The notes below the pieces were generated by a model, which saw only the letters and a list, made by a program, of their open reading frames with translations, was not told where the DNA came from and made no database searches. Made by a program: the position numbers and the translations under genes. Of a stretch of 64,000 bases of DNA, positions 32,481 to 41,502 are shown piece by piece. The DNA comes from SVTX01 sp051867975 (GTDB lineage Bacteria > Bacillota > Clostridia > Oscillospirales > CAG-272). Within the stretch, counting starts at the first letter, position 1; each line of letters opens with the position of its first letter. The stretch covers positions 47,674-111,673 of the forward strand of contig JBJDZM010000079.1 of assembly GCA_051867975.1 (NCBI GenBank). Direction: 5' to 3'.

Positions 32481-32483
32481 AAA

Positions 32484-33470
32484 ATGAAACACATTCTTTT
32501 GATTACAACGGGCGGAACAATTGCATCCTCAGACAGCGAAAACGGTCTTGTACCGGCGCTTGCATCCGAGCAACTTTTATCTCACGTTCCCGAGGTCGGA
32601 AATATATGCAAGGTCTCCACTGTCGGACTGTACAATCTGGATAGCACCAATATGCGCCCCGAATATTGGCTTGAGATATCGCGTTATATCAGAAAAGTGT
32701 ACGATGATTACGACGGTTTTGTTATAACCCACGGAACCGATACGATGGCGTATGCGGCATCAATGCTGCATTACTTGATACAGAACAGCAAAAAGCCCAT
32801 CGTATTGACCGGTGCGCAGATACCGATAGAAAAAAGAGACACAGATGCAAGGGATAATCTGACCGATGCATTCAGATATGCCGCAGATGATTTTGCATGC
32901 GGAGTACACATCGTCTTCGGTGACAAGATTATCAGCGCAACAAGGGCGCGAAAAACGAGGACAAAGAGCTTTAATGCCTTTTCAAGTATTGATTACCCCG
33001 AAATCGGATTTATCCGCGGAGAGGTAAAGTATTACATTCACGAAAGAATCGACAAAAAGGTCAGGTTTTACGATGAGATAGATTCATCTGTTATCGTCGT
33101 AAAGCTTATCCCCGGAATGAGCGCGGACATTTTTGACTTCATCGCGGACAGATATCACGCGGTGATAATCGAGAGCTTTGGCGTTGGGGGACTACCGTAT
33201 TACGAAAACGACGAATTTGTCGAAAAAATTGAAAAACTCATAAAAAAGGGAGTTCGAATCGTTATCACCACGCAGGTCCCGCACGAGGGAAGTGACATGG
33301 GTGTTTATCAGGTCGGACTCAGAATAAAGCAAAAATATGAGCTTCCCGAGGCATATGACATGACGACCGAAACGGTGGTTGCAAAGGTCATGTGGGCTTT
33401 GCCGCAGTGCAGGACCGCAACAGAGTTTTCAATGCTTTTCCATACTCCCGTCGGAAACGACATAATATAA
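32484..33470 (+). CDS. ansA: L-asparaginase, type I
   Basis: A 328-residue cytoplasmic asparaginase hydrolysing L-asparagine to aspartate and ammonia. The nucleophile threonine lies in ITTGGTIAS (about 7-15), and the second catalytic block is VITHGTDTMAYAAS (about 83-96). No signal peptide is present, in keeping with the low-affinity type I form. It is translationally close to the SDR gene (3 nt apart) and ends before a strong bidirectional terminator. Confidence 0.94.
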   Translation: MKHILLITTGGTIASSDSENGLVPALASEQLLSHVPEVGNICKVSTVGLYNLDSTNMRPEYWLEISRYIRKVYDDYDGFVITHGTDTMAYAASMLHYLIQNSKKPIVLTGAQIPIEKRDTDARDNLTDAFRYAADDFACGVHIVFGDKIISATRARKTRTKSFNAFSSIDYPEIGFIRGEVKYYIHERIDKKVRFYDEIDSSVIVVKLIPGMSADIFDFIADRYHAVIIESFGVGGLPYYENDEFVEKIEKLIKKGVRIVITTQVPHEGSDMGVYQVGLRIKQKYELPEAYDMTTETVVAKVMWALPQCRTATEFSMLFHTPVGNDII

Positions 33471-33472
33471 GA

Positions 33473-33510
33473 AAAAATCACGGTGCGTCTTTCCTCGCGC
33501 CGTGATTTTT
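33473..33510. terminator. Bidirectional terminator (ansA / small gene)
   Basis: AAAAATCACGG (33473-33483) pairs with CCGTGATTTTT (33500-33510). A/T tracts on both sides serve the two convergent genes. Confidence 0.88.
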
Positions 33511-33514
33511 GAAA

Positions 33515-33811
33515 TTATTTGTCTTCGGACAAGAACTTCTCATACCAGAACATTCCGTATGTGAACGCCTCGTGTAATCCGTTTTTGTCTGCCTGCTTTA
33601 AGATTGCTCCTGTTCCGGATTCGATTACCTGAATCAGTATCTTTCCCGGGACCTGAAGTCCGTTCTTTTCGGTATAGGACATTATCTCGAAAATGAGAAC
33701 ACATCTTTCGGAAAAATCTCCGTAGCAGATGGTGTCTTTTTCTCTGACGAGAGGTCTGTTCTTGTAATAAAGGTACGAGCCTTTTGCCTGCTCGCGTGTT
33801 TCTGTTGCCAT
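33515..33811 (-). CDS. Small protein of unknown function
   Basis: A 98-residue soluble, slightly acidic protein with the pattern GSYLYYKNRPLVREKDTICYGDFSERCVLIFEIMSY. I do not recognise a named family; small proteins of this type occur in Clostridia genomes. ATG 33811 is chosen because AGGTGA sits 5 nt upstream; the GTG at 33820 would overlap that Shine-Dalgarno. It lies between ansA and tmcAL and shares a terminator with ansA. No signal or membrane segment is seen. Confidence 0.7.
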   Translation of the reverse strand: MATETREQAKGSYLYYKNRPLVREKDTICYGDFSERCVLIFEIMSYTEKNGLQVPGKILIQVIESGTGAILKQADKNGLHEAFTYGMFWYEKFLSEDK

Positions 33812-33931
33812 ATATGTCACCTGCCCGTAATAGGCGTATCCTTTCCTTATTCATTTTGATATATCTGTTATATTATATCACGGAAGGGTATATAAGTCAA
33901 CAATAATTTCTAAAAATTTCTTCTTTATTAA

Positions 33932-35152
33932 CTATTTGATGACATAAGGGCGTGATTTTATGAAAAAATCCTCACTTTTGTTTGACGGAATAGCTCTTGT
34001 ATAAAGAGAATCAGCGCCGTCGCTTATCTTCCTCTGAATAGTCTCTTCGGGGGCATCTGCGGGCTTTGTTACGATGGTAAAACCGCACGTTTTCCTGATT
34101 TGCGAGAGAAATTCACGTCCCGAGCCGTTTGCGGAGAGCAACGTCGTGTATTCGGGTACCGAGTGTGAGAGCCTGTCCGAGACACCTAAGAGAGAGAAGA
34201 GAATTACTCTGTTTGTTCTGGCATCGGGATATTTTGCAGTGTAGGAGCTTTTCACGAATTCATCGTATGTGACGGATTGACGTGCGGTATTGCAAAGTCT
34301 TTCACAAATACCGCAGCCGTCTTCCGCAATTTTGTCTCCGCCGCCCGAGCGCAATATTGCTCGGTCTTCGATCTCTTTGGGTGACATGAGTTTAAAAAAT
34401 GACAGTATCTCCGTGCCTAAGTTTTTCGCAAAGACCGGAGCAAGACCTTGATTTTCTGCATTTGAAAGACAGTCAAGCGGCAAATCCGGAATGTGACCGC
34501 CGAGAAGCGACTCGAGGCTGTAGGCGCAATTTTTGATGCTCTCACGGATTGCCGATGCGCTCGGCATGATTCCGCTCTTCAGTTTCTTTTCGTTGTACGC
34601 CGCGCCATCGCGCTTTATCGGGAGGATATCCAATTTGTAATTTCCTCTCTTTATCGCGGCGACGTAAGATATGCCGAGAATATCATTTGAAAGGAGGGAA
34701 ATATCCCTTCCCGTTATCTCTGCTATCGCATCAAAATATGCCGCCGCAGAACCGCGACCGCTCTTTACATGTTTTGAGTAAATGTCTGAAAAATCCCCAC
34801 GGAGCAGTGCATCCGCAGCAATCTCAAGCAGGGAGATGTCTCCGCACTCACTGCCGAAGCATATTGCCTTGACGCCGAGAGAAGCAAGGATGAAAACGCC
34901 CGAAGCGGCAAAGCCTTCCGCGGAGAAAGAAGAATATGGGAAGGGAAGCTCGAAAACGATGTCGGCACCGCCCAAAACCGCACTTTTTGCGCGCGTGTAT
35001 TTGTCAAACAGAGCAAGCTCTCCGCGCTGAGTGTAATTTCCGCTCATAACACACACAACGCAGTCGTAGCCCATGCCGTGGAGGATATCTATCTGCCGCT
35101 TGTGGCCCGTGTGAAACGGATTGTATTCGCAAATAATTCCTGCCGTGCGCAT
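33932..35152 (-). CDS. tmcAL: tRNA(Met) cytidine acetate ligase TmcAL
   Basis: A 406-residue enzyme of the nucleotidyltransferase superfamily that acetylates the wobble cytidine of elongator tRNA-Met using acetate and ATP. The signature start AGIICEYNPFHTGHKRQI (HxGH-type nucleotide motif) and CVMSGNYTQRGELA are typical, as is FELPFPYS. The start at 35152 follows AGGAGGGGC on the minus strand; the in-frame start at 35194 has no such site. It is separate from other tRNA-modification genes of the window. Confidence 0.92.
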   Translation of the reverse strand: MRTAGIICEYNPFHTGHKRQIDILHGMGYDCVVCVMSGNYTQRGELALFDKYTRAKSAVLGGADIVFELPFPYSSFSAEGFAASGVFILASLGVKAICFGSECGDISLLEIAADALLRGDFSDIYSKHVKSGRGSAAAYFDAIAEITGRDISLLSNDILGISYVAAIKRGNYKLDILPIKRDGAAYNEKKLKSGIMPSASAIRESIKNCAYSLESLLGGHIPDLPLDCLSNAENQGLAPVFAKNLGTEILSFFKLMSPKEIEDRAILRSGGGDKIAEDGCGICERLCNTARQSVTYDEFVKSSYTAKYPDARTNRVILFSLLGVSDRLSHSVPEYTTLLSANGSGREFLSQIRKTCGFTIVTKPADAPEETIQRKISDGADSLYTRAIPSNKSEDFFIKSRPYVIK

Positions 35153-35267
35153 AACGCCCCTCCTTAAATTCTTTGATATTAAAAAGTATATCATTTTTGT
35201 TTCGTAGTGTCAAGTATAAGTTTTGGGAGCGTTTCGCAAAAAAATTGCCCGAAATTCAAAAAAACTC

Positions 35268-35296
35268 TTGACAAAACACGAAACATCATATATAAT
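35268..35296 (+). promoter_or_regulatory. yceD-rpmF promoter
   Basis: TTGACA (35268-35273) and TATAAT (35291-35296) are 17 nt apart. Confidence 0.87.
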
Positions 35297-35338
35297 AACT
35301 AAAGTCGCGTTTTATGTCTTATGGAAGGAAGAAAGAGT

Positions 35339-35857
35339 ATGGTATTGGATGTTCGTCCGCTTCTCCGCGGAGAAAAGAACCGAATAACCTTTGACTATAT
35401 GCTCTCTCCCATTCCCATGGACAGAGTAAAATTTAAAGACGATGCACACGTCACGGGCGAGATAACCGACAGTGCAGGATATATGCAGCTGAGGGCGAAG
35501 GCTCATCTTGCGTATGAGACCGAGTGCGACAGATGCTTAGACCTTGTGTCGGGTGAATTCGTGCTTGATTTTGAACGTGTCGTCGCCGATGAAGGCACCT
35601 TGACCGAGGAACAGATAGAGGACAATATTGATGAGTACGTCATAGTCGAGAACGGAATGCTTGATATTGACGAGCAACTTTCGGAAGCCCTCTTGCTTGA
35701 TTTCCCGAGAAAGATACTCTGCTCCGACGATTGTCGGGGACTCTGTCCCAAATGTGGAAAATCGCTCAACGGCGGCGACTGCGGTTGCCAAAAGAAGGAG
35801 ATAGACCCGCGCCTGGCAATCCTCGCAACTCTGCTTGAGAAGAAAGACGAAGAATAA
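35339..35857 (+). CDS. YceD family protein (DUF177)
   Basis: A 172-residue DUF177 protein, a family nearly always encoded upstream of rpmF and implicated in 23S rRNA accumulation. The CxxC pair ECDRCLD (about residues 60-66) and a later cysteine-rich stretch CSDDCRGLCPKCGKSLNGGDCGC (about 126-148) could hold zinc; the second is typical of the family. ATG 35339 is preferred over 35321 because GGAAGGAAG lies between them. rpmF follows 74 nt later. Confidence 0.92.
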   Translation: MVLDVRPLLRGEKNRITFDYMLSPIPMDRVKFKDDAHVTGEITDSAGYMQLRAKAHLAYETECDRCLDLVSGEFVLDFERVVADEGTLTEEQIEDNIDEYVIVENGMLDIDEQLSEALLLDFPRKILCSDDCRGLCPKCGKSLNGGDCGCQKKEIDPRLAILATLLEKKDEE

Positions 35858-35931
35858 CGCACAAAAAAGTTTAAAAAATAATTTATATAATCGACGGCAT
35901 ACATAAGTGTGCTTCGAGAGGGAGGTTCAAT

Positions 35932-36123
35932 ATGGCAGTACCGAAGAAGAAAGTGTCCAGCGCACGCAGAGATAAGAGAAGATCCAACAACTCCAAGCTC
36001 ACAATGCCCGGACTTGTAAAGTGCTCCAACCCCGCATGCGGCGAGATGCTTAAGCCTCACTGCGTATGCAAGGTTTGCGGCTACTACGACGGCAAAAAGG
36101 TCCTCAACGTAAAAGAGGCTTAA
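35932..36123 (+). CDS. rpmF: 50S ribosomal protein L32
   Basis: A 63-residue L32 beginning MAVPKKKVSSARRDKRRSNNSKLT. The zinc knuckle is present as C-(x)4-C...CKVCGYY (CSNPACGEMLKPHCVCKVCG), so it is the zinc-binding form. GGGAGG precedes the start. It forms the conserved yceD-rpmF pair; plsX, fabH and the other common downstream genes are missing here. Confidence 0.97.
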   Translation: MAVPKKKVSSARRDKRRSNNSKLTMPGLVKCSNPACGEMLKPHCVCKVCGYYDGKKVLNVKEA

Positions 36124-36142
36124 TTTGCAAACGTAATAAAAG

Positions 36143-36168
36143 AGAACTCCGAGAGGGGTTCTTTTTTA
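36143..36168 (+). terminator. rpmF terminator
   Basis: AGAACTCC pairs with GGGGTTCT (GAGA loop, one G-U) and is followed by TTTTTTA. Confidence 0.88.
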
Positions 36169-36202
36169 TCATTATGTTATCAAAACATTTTTTATCAAAC
36201 TG

Positions 36203-36231
36203 TTGCTTTTTGCCCCGAATGGGTGTATAAT
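36203..36231 (+). promoter_or_regulatory. mrp-ydcF promoter
   Basis: TTGCTT (36203-36208) and TATAAT (36226-36231) are 17 nt apart. The -10 box has an upstream TG (GTGTATAAT). Confidence 0.78.
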
Positions 36232-36270
36232 ATCCTATGAAGTAAAACAGAAATATCAAGGAGACAAAAA

Positions 36271-37113
36271 ATGAGTGAATGTACACACGATTGCTCGTCG
36301 TGTTCGATGGATTGCCCTTCAAAGAACGGCGGAATCCAAAAGGACGCGGCGAATGCAGGCAGTAATGTAAAACATATAGTTGCGGTAATGAGCGGAAAGG
36401 GCGGTGTCGGCAAGTCGCTTGTCACGTCCATGCTCGCGGTTCATCTTTCGCGCAAGGGATACAAGGTCGGAATACTTGACGCCGATATTACGGGTCCCTC
36501 GATACCCAAGGCGTTCGGCGTTCGTGCCGATGTTGAGGGCAACGAGGAAGGCGCTATGCTTCCGCCCGAGACCAAGACCGGAATTAAGGTCATGTCGGTA
36601 AACCTCATGCTTGAGGACGAGACGAGACCCGTTGTATGGCGCGGCTCTCTTATCGCCGGCACGGTTCGTCAGTTTTGGACCGATACCGCGTGGGGCGACC
36701 TTGACTTCCTTTTTGTAGACTGCCCTCCCGGAACGGGCGACGTTCCGCTGACCGTCTTTCAGAGCCTTCCGATTGACGGCTGCGTTATCGTCTCAAGCCC
36801 TCAGGAGCTTGTTTCGATGATAGTTAAGAAGGCGGCTAATATGGCTGACATGATGAATATTGAGGTGCTCGGACTCGTCGAGAACATGAGCTACGTCAAA
36901 TGCCCCGATTGCGGTAAGGAGATAAAGATTTTCGGTGAGAGCCACATAGAGAATATTGCCGACGAGTTTGGCTACGACCTGCTTGCAAAGCTCCCGATCG
37001 ATACGTCGGTTGCATCTTACGTTGACAAGGGAATGATTGAATATATAATCTGCGATTACCTTGATTCTGCGGCGGAAAAGCTTGCGGAGAAGTGCGCGCG
37101 CAAGGGAAAATGA
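36271..37113 (+). CDS. Mrp/NBP35-type iron-sulfur cluster carrier ATPase
   Basis: A 280-residue P-loop ATPase of the Mrp/ApbC family that carries [4Fe-4S] clusters to target apoproteins. The deviant Walker A is SGKGGVGKS (about 41-49), Walker B-like DADITGPS follows, and the dimer-bridging CxxC is YVKCPDCGKE (about 209-218). An N-terminal cysteine cluster CTHDCSSCSMDC (about 4-15) gives a likely second cluster site. The same CTHDCSSCS string ends the YlbF-family protein at 44423. GGAGA precedes the start. Confidence 0.93.
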   Translation: MSECTHDCSSCSMDCPSKNGGIQKDAANAGSNVKHIVAVMSGKGGVGKSLVTSMLAVHLSRKGYKVGILDADITGPSIPKAFGVRADVEGNEEGAMLPPETKTGIKVMSVNLMLEDETRPVVWRGSLIAGTVRQFWTDTAWGDLDFLFVDCPPGTGDVPLTVFQSLPIDGCVIVSSPQELVSMIVKKAANMADMMNIEVLGLVENMSYVKCPDCGKEIKIFGESHIENIADEFGYDLLAKLPIDTSVASYVDKGMIEYIICDYLDSAAEKLAEKCARKGK

Positions 37114-37114
37114 T

Positions 37115-37753
37115 ATGAGACATTCCCATGCAACAGGTAAGGGAAAGGCTTTTGCCGTTATCATACGTATTCTTGCAGTATTGCTCGGCATGATTCTCCT
37201 GTGTGCCGTTTTCGTTCTCGGTATCAGTGCGTACGTAAGATTTTCGCAGGCAAAAAATGTGTTTGAGACTGCCGATGAAGTATCGGACAGAGAAGGCATT
37301 GACTGCATCGTCGTCCTCGGCGCGGGGCTTCAGCGTGACGGCACGCCGAGTCACATGCTTGAGGACAGAATCAAGGTCGGTGTTGAGGTCTTGAACGCAA
37401 CGGGAGCGAAATACATTCTGATGAGCGGTGACAAGTCGGGCGAATATTACGACGAGCCTGCGGCGATGAGAAAATATGCCGAGGAAATGGGCGTTGAGTC
37501 ATCGAAAATCCTGGTTGACAATTCAGGCTTTTCGACTTTTGAGAGCATCACGCGCCTCAAAGACGAATTCGGCTTTGACAACGTCGTGCTGATAACGCAA
37601 AAATACCACCTTTACCGTGCGCTTTACATAGCGGAGGACTGCGACATTGATGCTGTCGGTGTCAGCGCGGACTTAAGAACCTACCGAAATCAATTTGTTC
37701 GTGACATTCGCGAAATACTCGCGAGAGTGAAGGACTTTTTTATGTGCATATAG
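37115..37753 (+). CDS. YdcF/SanA family membrane protein (DUF218)
   Basis: A 212-residue protein with one N-terminal transmembrane segment (about 12-38) and an extracytoplasmic DUF218 domain (IDCIVVLGAGLQRDGTPSHMLEDRI, ILMSGDKSGEYYDEPAAMRKYA, ITQKYHLYRAL). SanA/ElyC relatives affect cell-envelope integrity; the biochemical role is unsettled. The start at 37115 immediately follows the mrp stop; a longer in-frame start at 37061 would overlap mrp. A terminator follows. Confidence 0.88.
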   Translation: MRHSHATGKGKAFAVIIRILAVLLGMILLCAVFVLGISAYVRFSQAKNVFETADEVSDREGIDCIVVLGAGLQRDGTPSHMLEDRIKVGVEVLNATGAKYILMSGDKSGEYYDEPAAMRKYAEEMGVESSKILVDNSGFSTFESITRLKDEFGFDNVVLITQKYHLYRALYIAEDCDIDAVGVSADLRTYRNQFVRDIREILARVKDFFMCI

Positions 37754-37759
37754 GTTTTT

Positions 37760-37789
37760 CGGACTGCTTGGAAAAAAGCAGTCCGATTT
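37760..37789 (+). terminator. mrp-ydcF terminator
   Basis: CGGACTGCTT pairs with AAGCAGTCCG (6-nt loop), followed by ATTTTA. Confidence 0.87.
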
Positions 37790-37812
37790 TACGTTTATTC
37801 ACAAATAAGTGC

Positions 37813-37841
37813 TTGAAAAAATATACAATAGGGTGTATAAT
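37813..37841 (+). promoter_or_regulatory. M16-lgt-folD operon promoter
   Basis: TTGAAA (37813-37818) and TATAAT (37836-37841) are 17 nt apart. Confidence 0.82.
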
Positions 37842-37892
37842 ACATTGATCTTGTTAATTTTGGAAGGAATGTCCCCCGGAGGACACAAGAAA

Positions 37893-39203
37893 ATGGAAAT
37901 AAAACACAGCGAAATACATAACGGGAAAATTCGGCTTCACACCCTGCAAACGGACAGGTTTAAGATGTCGCGTTTTTCGATGAATTTTATAATAAAAAGC
38001 GACAAATACCTCACGCCGCTGTACAAGCTCATGCTCTCTGTCATGATGCGCGGCTCGGAAAAATATCCCACCATCACCGACATAAATAAGGCACTCGATG
38101 AGCATTACGGCACGTCGGTGTCGTACAGACAGACAAGAGTCGGAGACAAGGCGGTCTTCAAGCTCTCGTGCAAGCTGTTAAATCAAAAATATGTCTTTGC
38201 AGACGACAAAACAAACATTCTTGACGGTGTTCTTGAGATTCTTTCCGATATTTTGACGCACCCGAAAAAAGACGGCGACGGACTTTTGCTCTCTTCTTAT
38301 GTGGAAAGCGAAAAGAGAATTGCAATTGATGCGATAAACGCAAGGATAAACGACCCTAAGGCATACGCATCCGAGCAGTGCGCAAAATACATGTATGAAG
38401 GCTCAATATATGAAATTCACGGCGAAGACGCAGGGCTTATAAGTTCATTTACGCCTGCGGAGCTTACCGAGCATATACTGAAGTTTTTTGACGAGGCTCA
38501 GATCGAGTGCTACTACATAGGCGATGAGTCGCATGAGAGAATAGCATTGCTTATAGAGCGAAATTTTCCATTCAACGTCGGCAAGAATACAGACATGTGC
38601 TACGCCGAGAGTGCGTTTGAAAGTAACAGAGAAGAGCCGAGATATATCGAGGAAGAAAAGGACGTGTCGCAAGGCAGGCTCGTGCTCGGATACAGGTGTA
38701 ACACGGTTCTGTCCGACGGTGATTACTACGCCATGGCACTATTTAATGAGATATTCGGCGGAGGGTCTGTTTCAAAACTGTTCATGAACGTAAGAGAGAA
38801 AAAGAGCCTTTGCTATTATTGTTATTCATCACTTCACAGTGCGACGGGAACAATTTTCGTCGGCTGCGGCATAGACCCTTCAAAAAAGGACGATGCCATA
38901 AGGGAGATAGGCACACAACTTGATGCGATGAAGCGCGGAGACTTCACCGACGAAGAGTTTGAAACGGCACGGCGTACACTGATATCGGGTATAAGGCAGA
39001 TAAACGACAGCCCGGCGTCTATCGAGGCATTTATGTTCAGACGATTGCTTTCGGGAGTATCCGAGACACCCGAGGAGGCATGCGAGAGAATCACATCCGT
39101 TACTCGCCGTGACGTGACAGAAGCGGCGCAAAAGGTCGTGCTTGACACGGTGTATTTTTTGAACGGAAATGATGACGACGGGGAGGATGGGGAAGATGAG
39201 TGA
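37893..39203 (+). CDS. M16 family peptidase homologue lacking the zinc motif (YfmF-like)
   Basis: A 436-residue M16-fold protein. The position where catalytic subunits have HxxEH reads MLSVMMRGSEKYPTITDINK, with no zinc ligands, so this is the inactive, substrate-arm partner. The C-terminal half keeps the family pattern NEIFGGGSVSKLFMNVREKKSLCYY. ATG 37893 follows GGAGG; upstream in-frame starts overlap the promoter. It overlaps the active M16 gene by 8 nt, which suggests coupled translation and a heterodimer like YfmF/YfmH. Confidence 0.88.
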   Translation: MEIKHSEIHNGKIRLHTLQTDRFKMSRFSMNFIIKSDKYLTPLYKLMLSVMMRGSEKYPTITDINKALDEHYGTSVSYRQTRVGDKAVFKLSCKLLNQKYVFADDKTNILDGVLEILSDILTHPKKDGDGLLLSSYVESEKRIAIDAINARINDPKAYASEQCAKYMYEGSIYEIHGEDAGLISSFTPAELTEHILKFFDEAQIECYYIGDESHERIALLIERNFPFNVGKNTDMCYAESAFESNREEPRYIEEEKDVSQGRLVLGYRCNTVLSDGDYYAMALFNEIFGGGSVSKLFMNVREKKSLCYYCYSSLHSATGTIFVGCGIDPSKKDDAIREIGTQLDAMKRGDFTDEEFETARRTLISGIRQINDSPASIEAFMFRRLLSGVSETPEEACERITSVTRRDVTEAAQKVVLDTVYFLNGNDDDGEDGEDE

Positions 39204-40482
39204 ATTTAAACTGTTCAGCTCCGACCTGCTCGGTGAAAAATACTATAAAACGGTACATGAAAGCGGACTCACGGTTTGTGTTTTCCCAAAAGATATGTCG
39301 ACTACGTACGGAGTTTTTTCAGTGAATTTCGGCGGAAACATAACCGAGTACGAAAGAAATGGCGAGAAGGTCATCCTGCCCGAGGGATGCGCGCATTTTC
39401 TCGAGCATAAGCTCTTTGACAATCCCGACGGGGGCAACGCGGACGATGTTTTTTCGGCTCTCGGCGCATACTGTAATGCCTACACCTCAAACGATAAGAC
39501 CGCTTATCTGTTTTCCGCGACAGAAAACGAGGAGAAGTGCCTTGAGCATTTGATATATTTCGTTACACATCCGTATTTTACCGATGCGACGGTAAATAAG
39601 GAGATAGGGATAATCGCGCAGGAGATCAGAGGCTGTATCGACGACCCATACGACCGCTGTTACATCGGCATGCTTGAGGGGATGTATCATAACAATCCCG
39701 TCAAAAAAGAGATATGCGGAAGTGAGGAATCGATTTCACGCATAACCCCCGAAATTCTGTATAAATGCTGTGAGGATTTCTATACGCCTTCAAATATGGT
39801 GCTTTGCGTCAGCGGAAGACTATTACCCGAAAAGGTCTTGGAGATAGTTGACCGAACACTTGAGGGAAAGCCTGCAACAGCACCCGAGACGGTCGGTTTT
39901 TCCGAGCCGTGCGAGGTCGTGACTCCTTATGTTAAAAGGGAAATGCCGGTAGGCAAGCCGATATTCGCAATCGGCATCAAGGATTGCAATATTCCGCGTG
40001 ATCCGCGTGAGAGATACAAGCGAGCGGAGACGGCAAACATACTCTTGAACGCAATATTTTCCGAGGCGGGGGATTTTTACCTGCGCATGCTTGAGTCGGG
40101 GCTTCTGTCTCCGGGGTTCGACGTAGGATATTCTTCAAACGAAAAAACCGCGTACGTCATGATGACAGGCGAGAGCGACGACCCCGAAATGCTGCTTTGC
40201 GAGATAAAAAAGCATATTTCAAAAAGTATCGAGGAGGGCATCTGCCAAAAGGATTTTGAACGCGAGAAAAAGTGCATGTATGCGTCGTACATATCCGATT
40301 TTGACCTCACGGAGGATATCGCTTTTTCGATGAATTCCTACACATGGGAGGGAGTCGATCTATTTGCATATCCCGACATTATCGGAGAGATAAAGTATGA
40401 GGACGTCAAGGATTTGTCTTTGGAGCTTTTAAAGGAAGAATATTTCACGCTGTCGGTCGTAGCGCCGCAGAGAGAGGAGTAA
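39196..40482 (+). CDS. M16 family zinc peptidase (YfmH-like)
   Basis: A 428-residue insulinase-family peptidase with the inverted zinc motif HFLEH (in GCAHFLEHKLF, about residues 71-81) and the downstream glutamate in NKEIGIIAQEIRG. It should form a hollow dimer with the preceding zinc-less subunit to degrade peptides. In Bacillus, YfmF/YfmH-type and AlbE/AlbF-type pairs act on small peptides. No peptide precursor gene is visible nearby. Start ATG 39196 lies within the end of the partner gene. Confidence 0.9.
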   Translation: MSEFKLFSSDLLGEKYYKTVHESGLTVCVFPKDMSTTYGVFSVNFGGNITEYERNGEKVILPEGCAHFLEHKLFDNPDGGNADDVFSALGAYCNAYTSNDKTAYLFSATENEEKCLEHLIYFVTHPYFTDATVNKEIGIIAQEIRGCIDDPYDRCYIGMLEGMYHNNPVKKEICGSEESISRITPEILYKCCEDFYTPSNMVLCVSGRLLPEKVLEIVDRTLEGKPATAPETVGFSEPCEVVTPYVKREMPVGKPIFAIGIKDCNIPRDPRERYKRAETANILLNAIFSEAGDFYLRMLESGLLSPGFDVGYSSNEKTAYVMMTGESDDPEMLLCEIKKHISKSIEEGICQKDFEREKKCMYASYISDFDLTEDIAFSMNSYTWEGVDLFAYPDIIGEIKYEDVKDLSLELLKEEYFTLSVVAPQREE

Positions 40483-40485
40483 AAA

Positions 40486-41502
40486 ATGCTTACGAAAACA
40501 TTGGTTTCTTTTCCGGGACTTGGAATAGGCGAGTTTGATGTCGACAACGTCGCCTTCAAAATCGGCGAAAATTTTTCCGTATATTGGTACGGCGTTATTA
40601 TCACGTTCGGAATCGTGTGCGCGTTTCTTTATACGGCATTCAGGGGATATTACGAAAAAATCAAGACCGATGATGTTATTGACGTTGCGCTTTGGACGGT
40701 CATTCTCGGAGTTATAGGTGCAAGGCTTTACTATGTTTTGACAAGCCTTGACAATTACATTCCCGAGCCGTTTGACTTTTTTGTGTTTATGAAGAACGTG
40801 TTTAACCTTCGCCAAGGCGGACTTGCAATTTACGGCGGAATCATCGGCGGTATTCTCGGCATCGTCATAGCGACGAAAATCAAGAAAATGAGCACGATAA
40901 AGCTGATGGATATGGCAGCACCCGGCGTAATGCTGGCGCAGGCGATAGGCAGATGGGGCAATTTCTTTAACGGAGAGGCTCATGGGTGCGTTGTCCCCGA
41001 GAACAGTCCTTTGTATTTCCTCCGTATGGGACTTCTGCCTAATGAAGACAGTGCATTTACCACTTACTATTATCATCCGACCTTCCTTTACGAATCGGTG
41101 TGGAATATTGTAGGATTTGTTATTATTCAGTTCTTTTACAAGAAAAAGAAGTTCAACGGTCAGATAGCCTGCATGTATCTTTCCTGGTACGGATTCGGCA
41201 GAATGTTCATTGAAGGACTCAGAACAGACAGCCTTTACGTGGGCTCGCTCCGCATCTCTCAGGTGGTAGGTCTCGTCTCCTTTGTTGTATTCGGAGCGCT
41301 TTTGATAGCAGGACTTATTTATTCAAGAAAATTCAATGATCCGAATGTAAAATTGAGTAAATTCGATGAAATGATAAAACCCGACCTTGAACTCAACCCT
41401 GTTTTCTTTGCGAAAAAGCAGAAAAAGGTAACAGTGGAAGGCACAAGCGAAGAAAAAACGACTAATGACACGGGAGACGGGAAAAATGGCGAAGATAATT
41501 GA
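40486..41502 (+). CDS. lgt: Prolipoprotein diacylglyceryl transferase
   Basis: A 338-residue membrane enzyme that attaches diacylglycerol to the lipobox cysteine, the first step of lipoprotein maturation. About seven transmembrane segments are present, with the family signature GRWGNFFNGEAHG (about 161-173) and YGGIIGG. The C-terminal tail (about 285-338) is long, charged and cytoplasmic. It starts 3 nt after the M16 gene and overlaps folD by 17 nt, so it is translationally coupled. The two lipoproteins in this window would be substrates. Confidence 0.96.
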   Translation: MLTKTLVSFPGLGIGEFDVDNVAFKIGENFSVYWYGVIITFGIVCAFLYTAFRGYYEKIKTDDVIDVALWTVILGVIGARLYYVLTSLDNYIPEPFDFFVFMKNVFNLRQGGLAIYGGIIGGILGIVIATKIKKMSTIKLMDMAAPGVMLAQAIGRWGNFFNGEAHGCVVPENSPLYFLRMGLLPNEDSAFTTYYYHPTFLYESVWNIVGFVIIQFFYKKKKFNGQIACMYLSWYGFGRMFIEGLRTDSLYVGSLRISQVVGLVSFVVFGALLIAGLIYSRKFNDPNVKLSKFDEMIKPDLELNPVFFAKKQKKVTVEGTSEEKTTNDTGDGKNGEDN

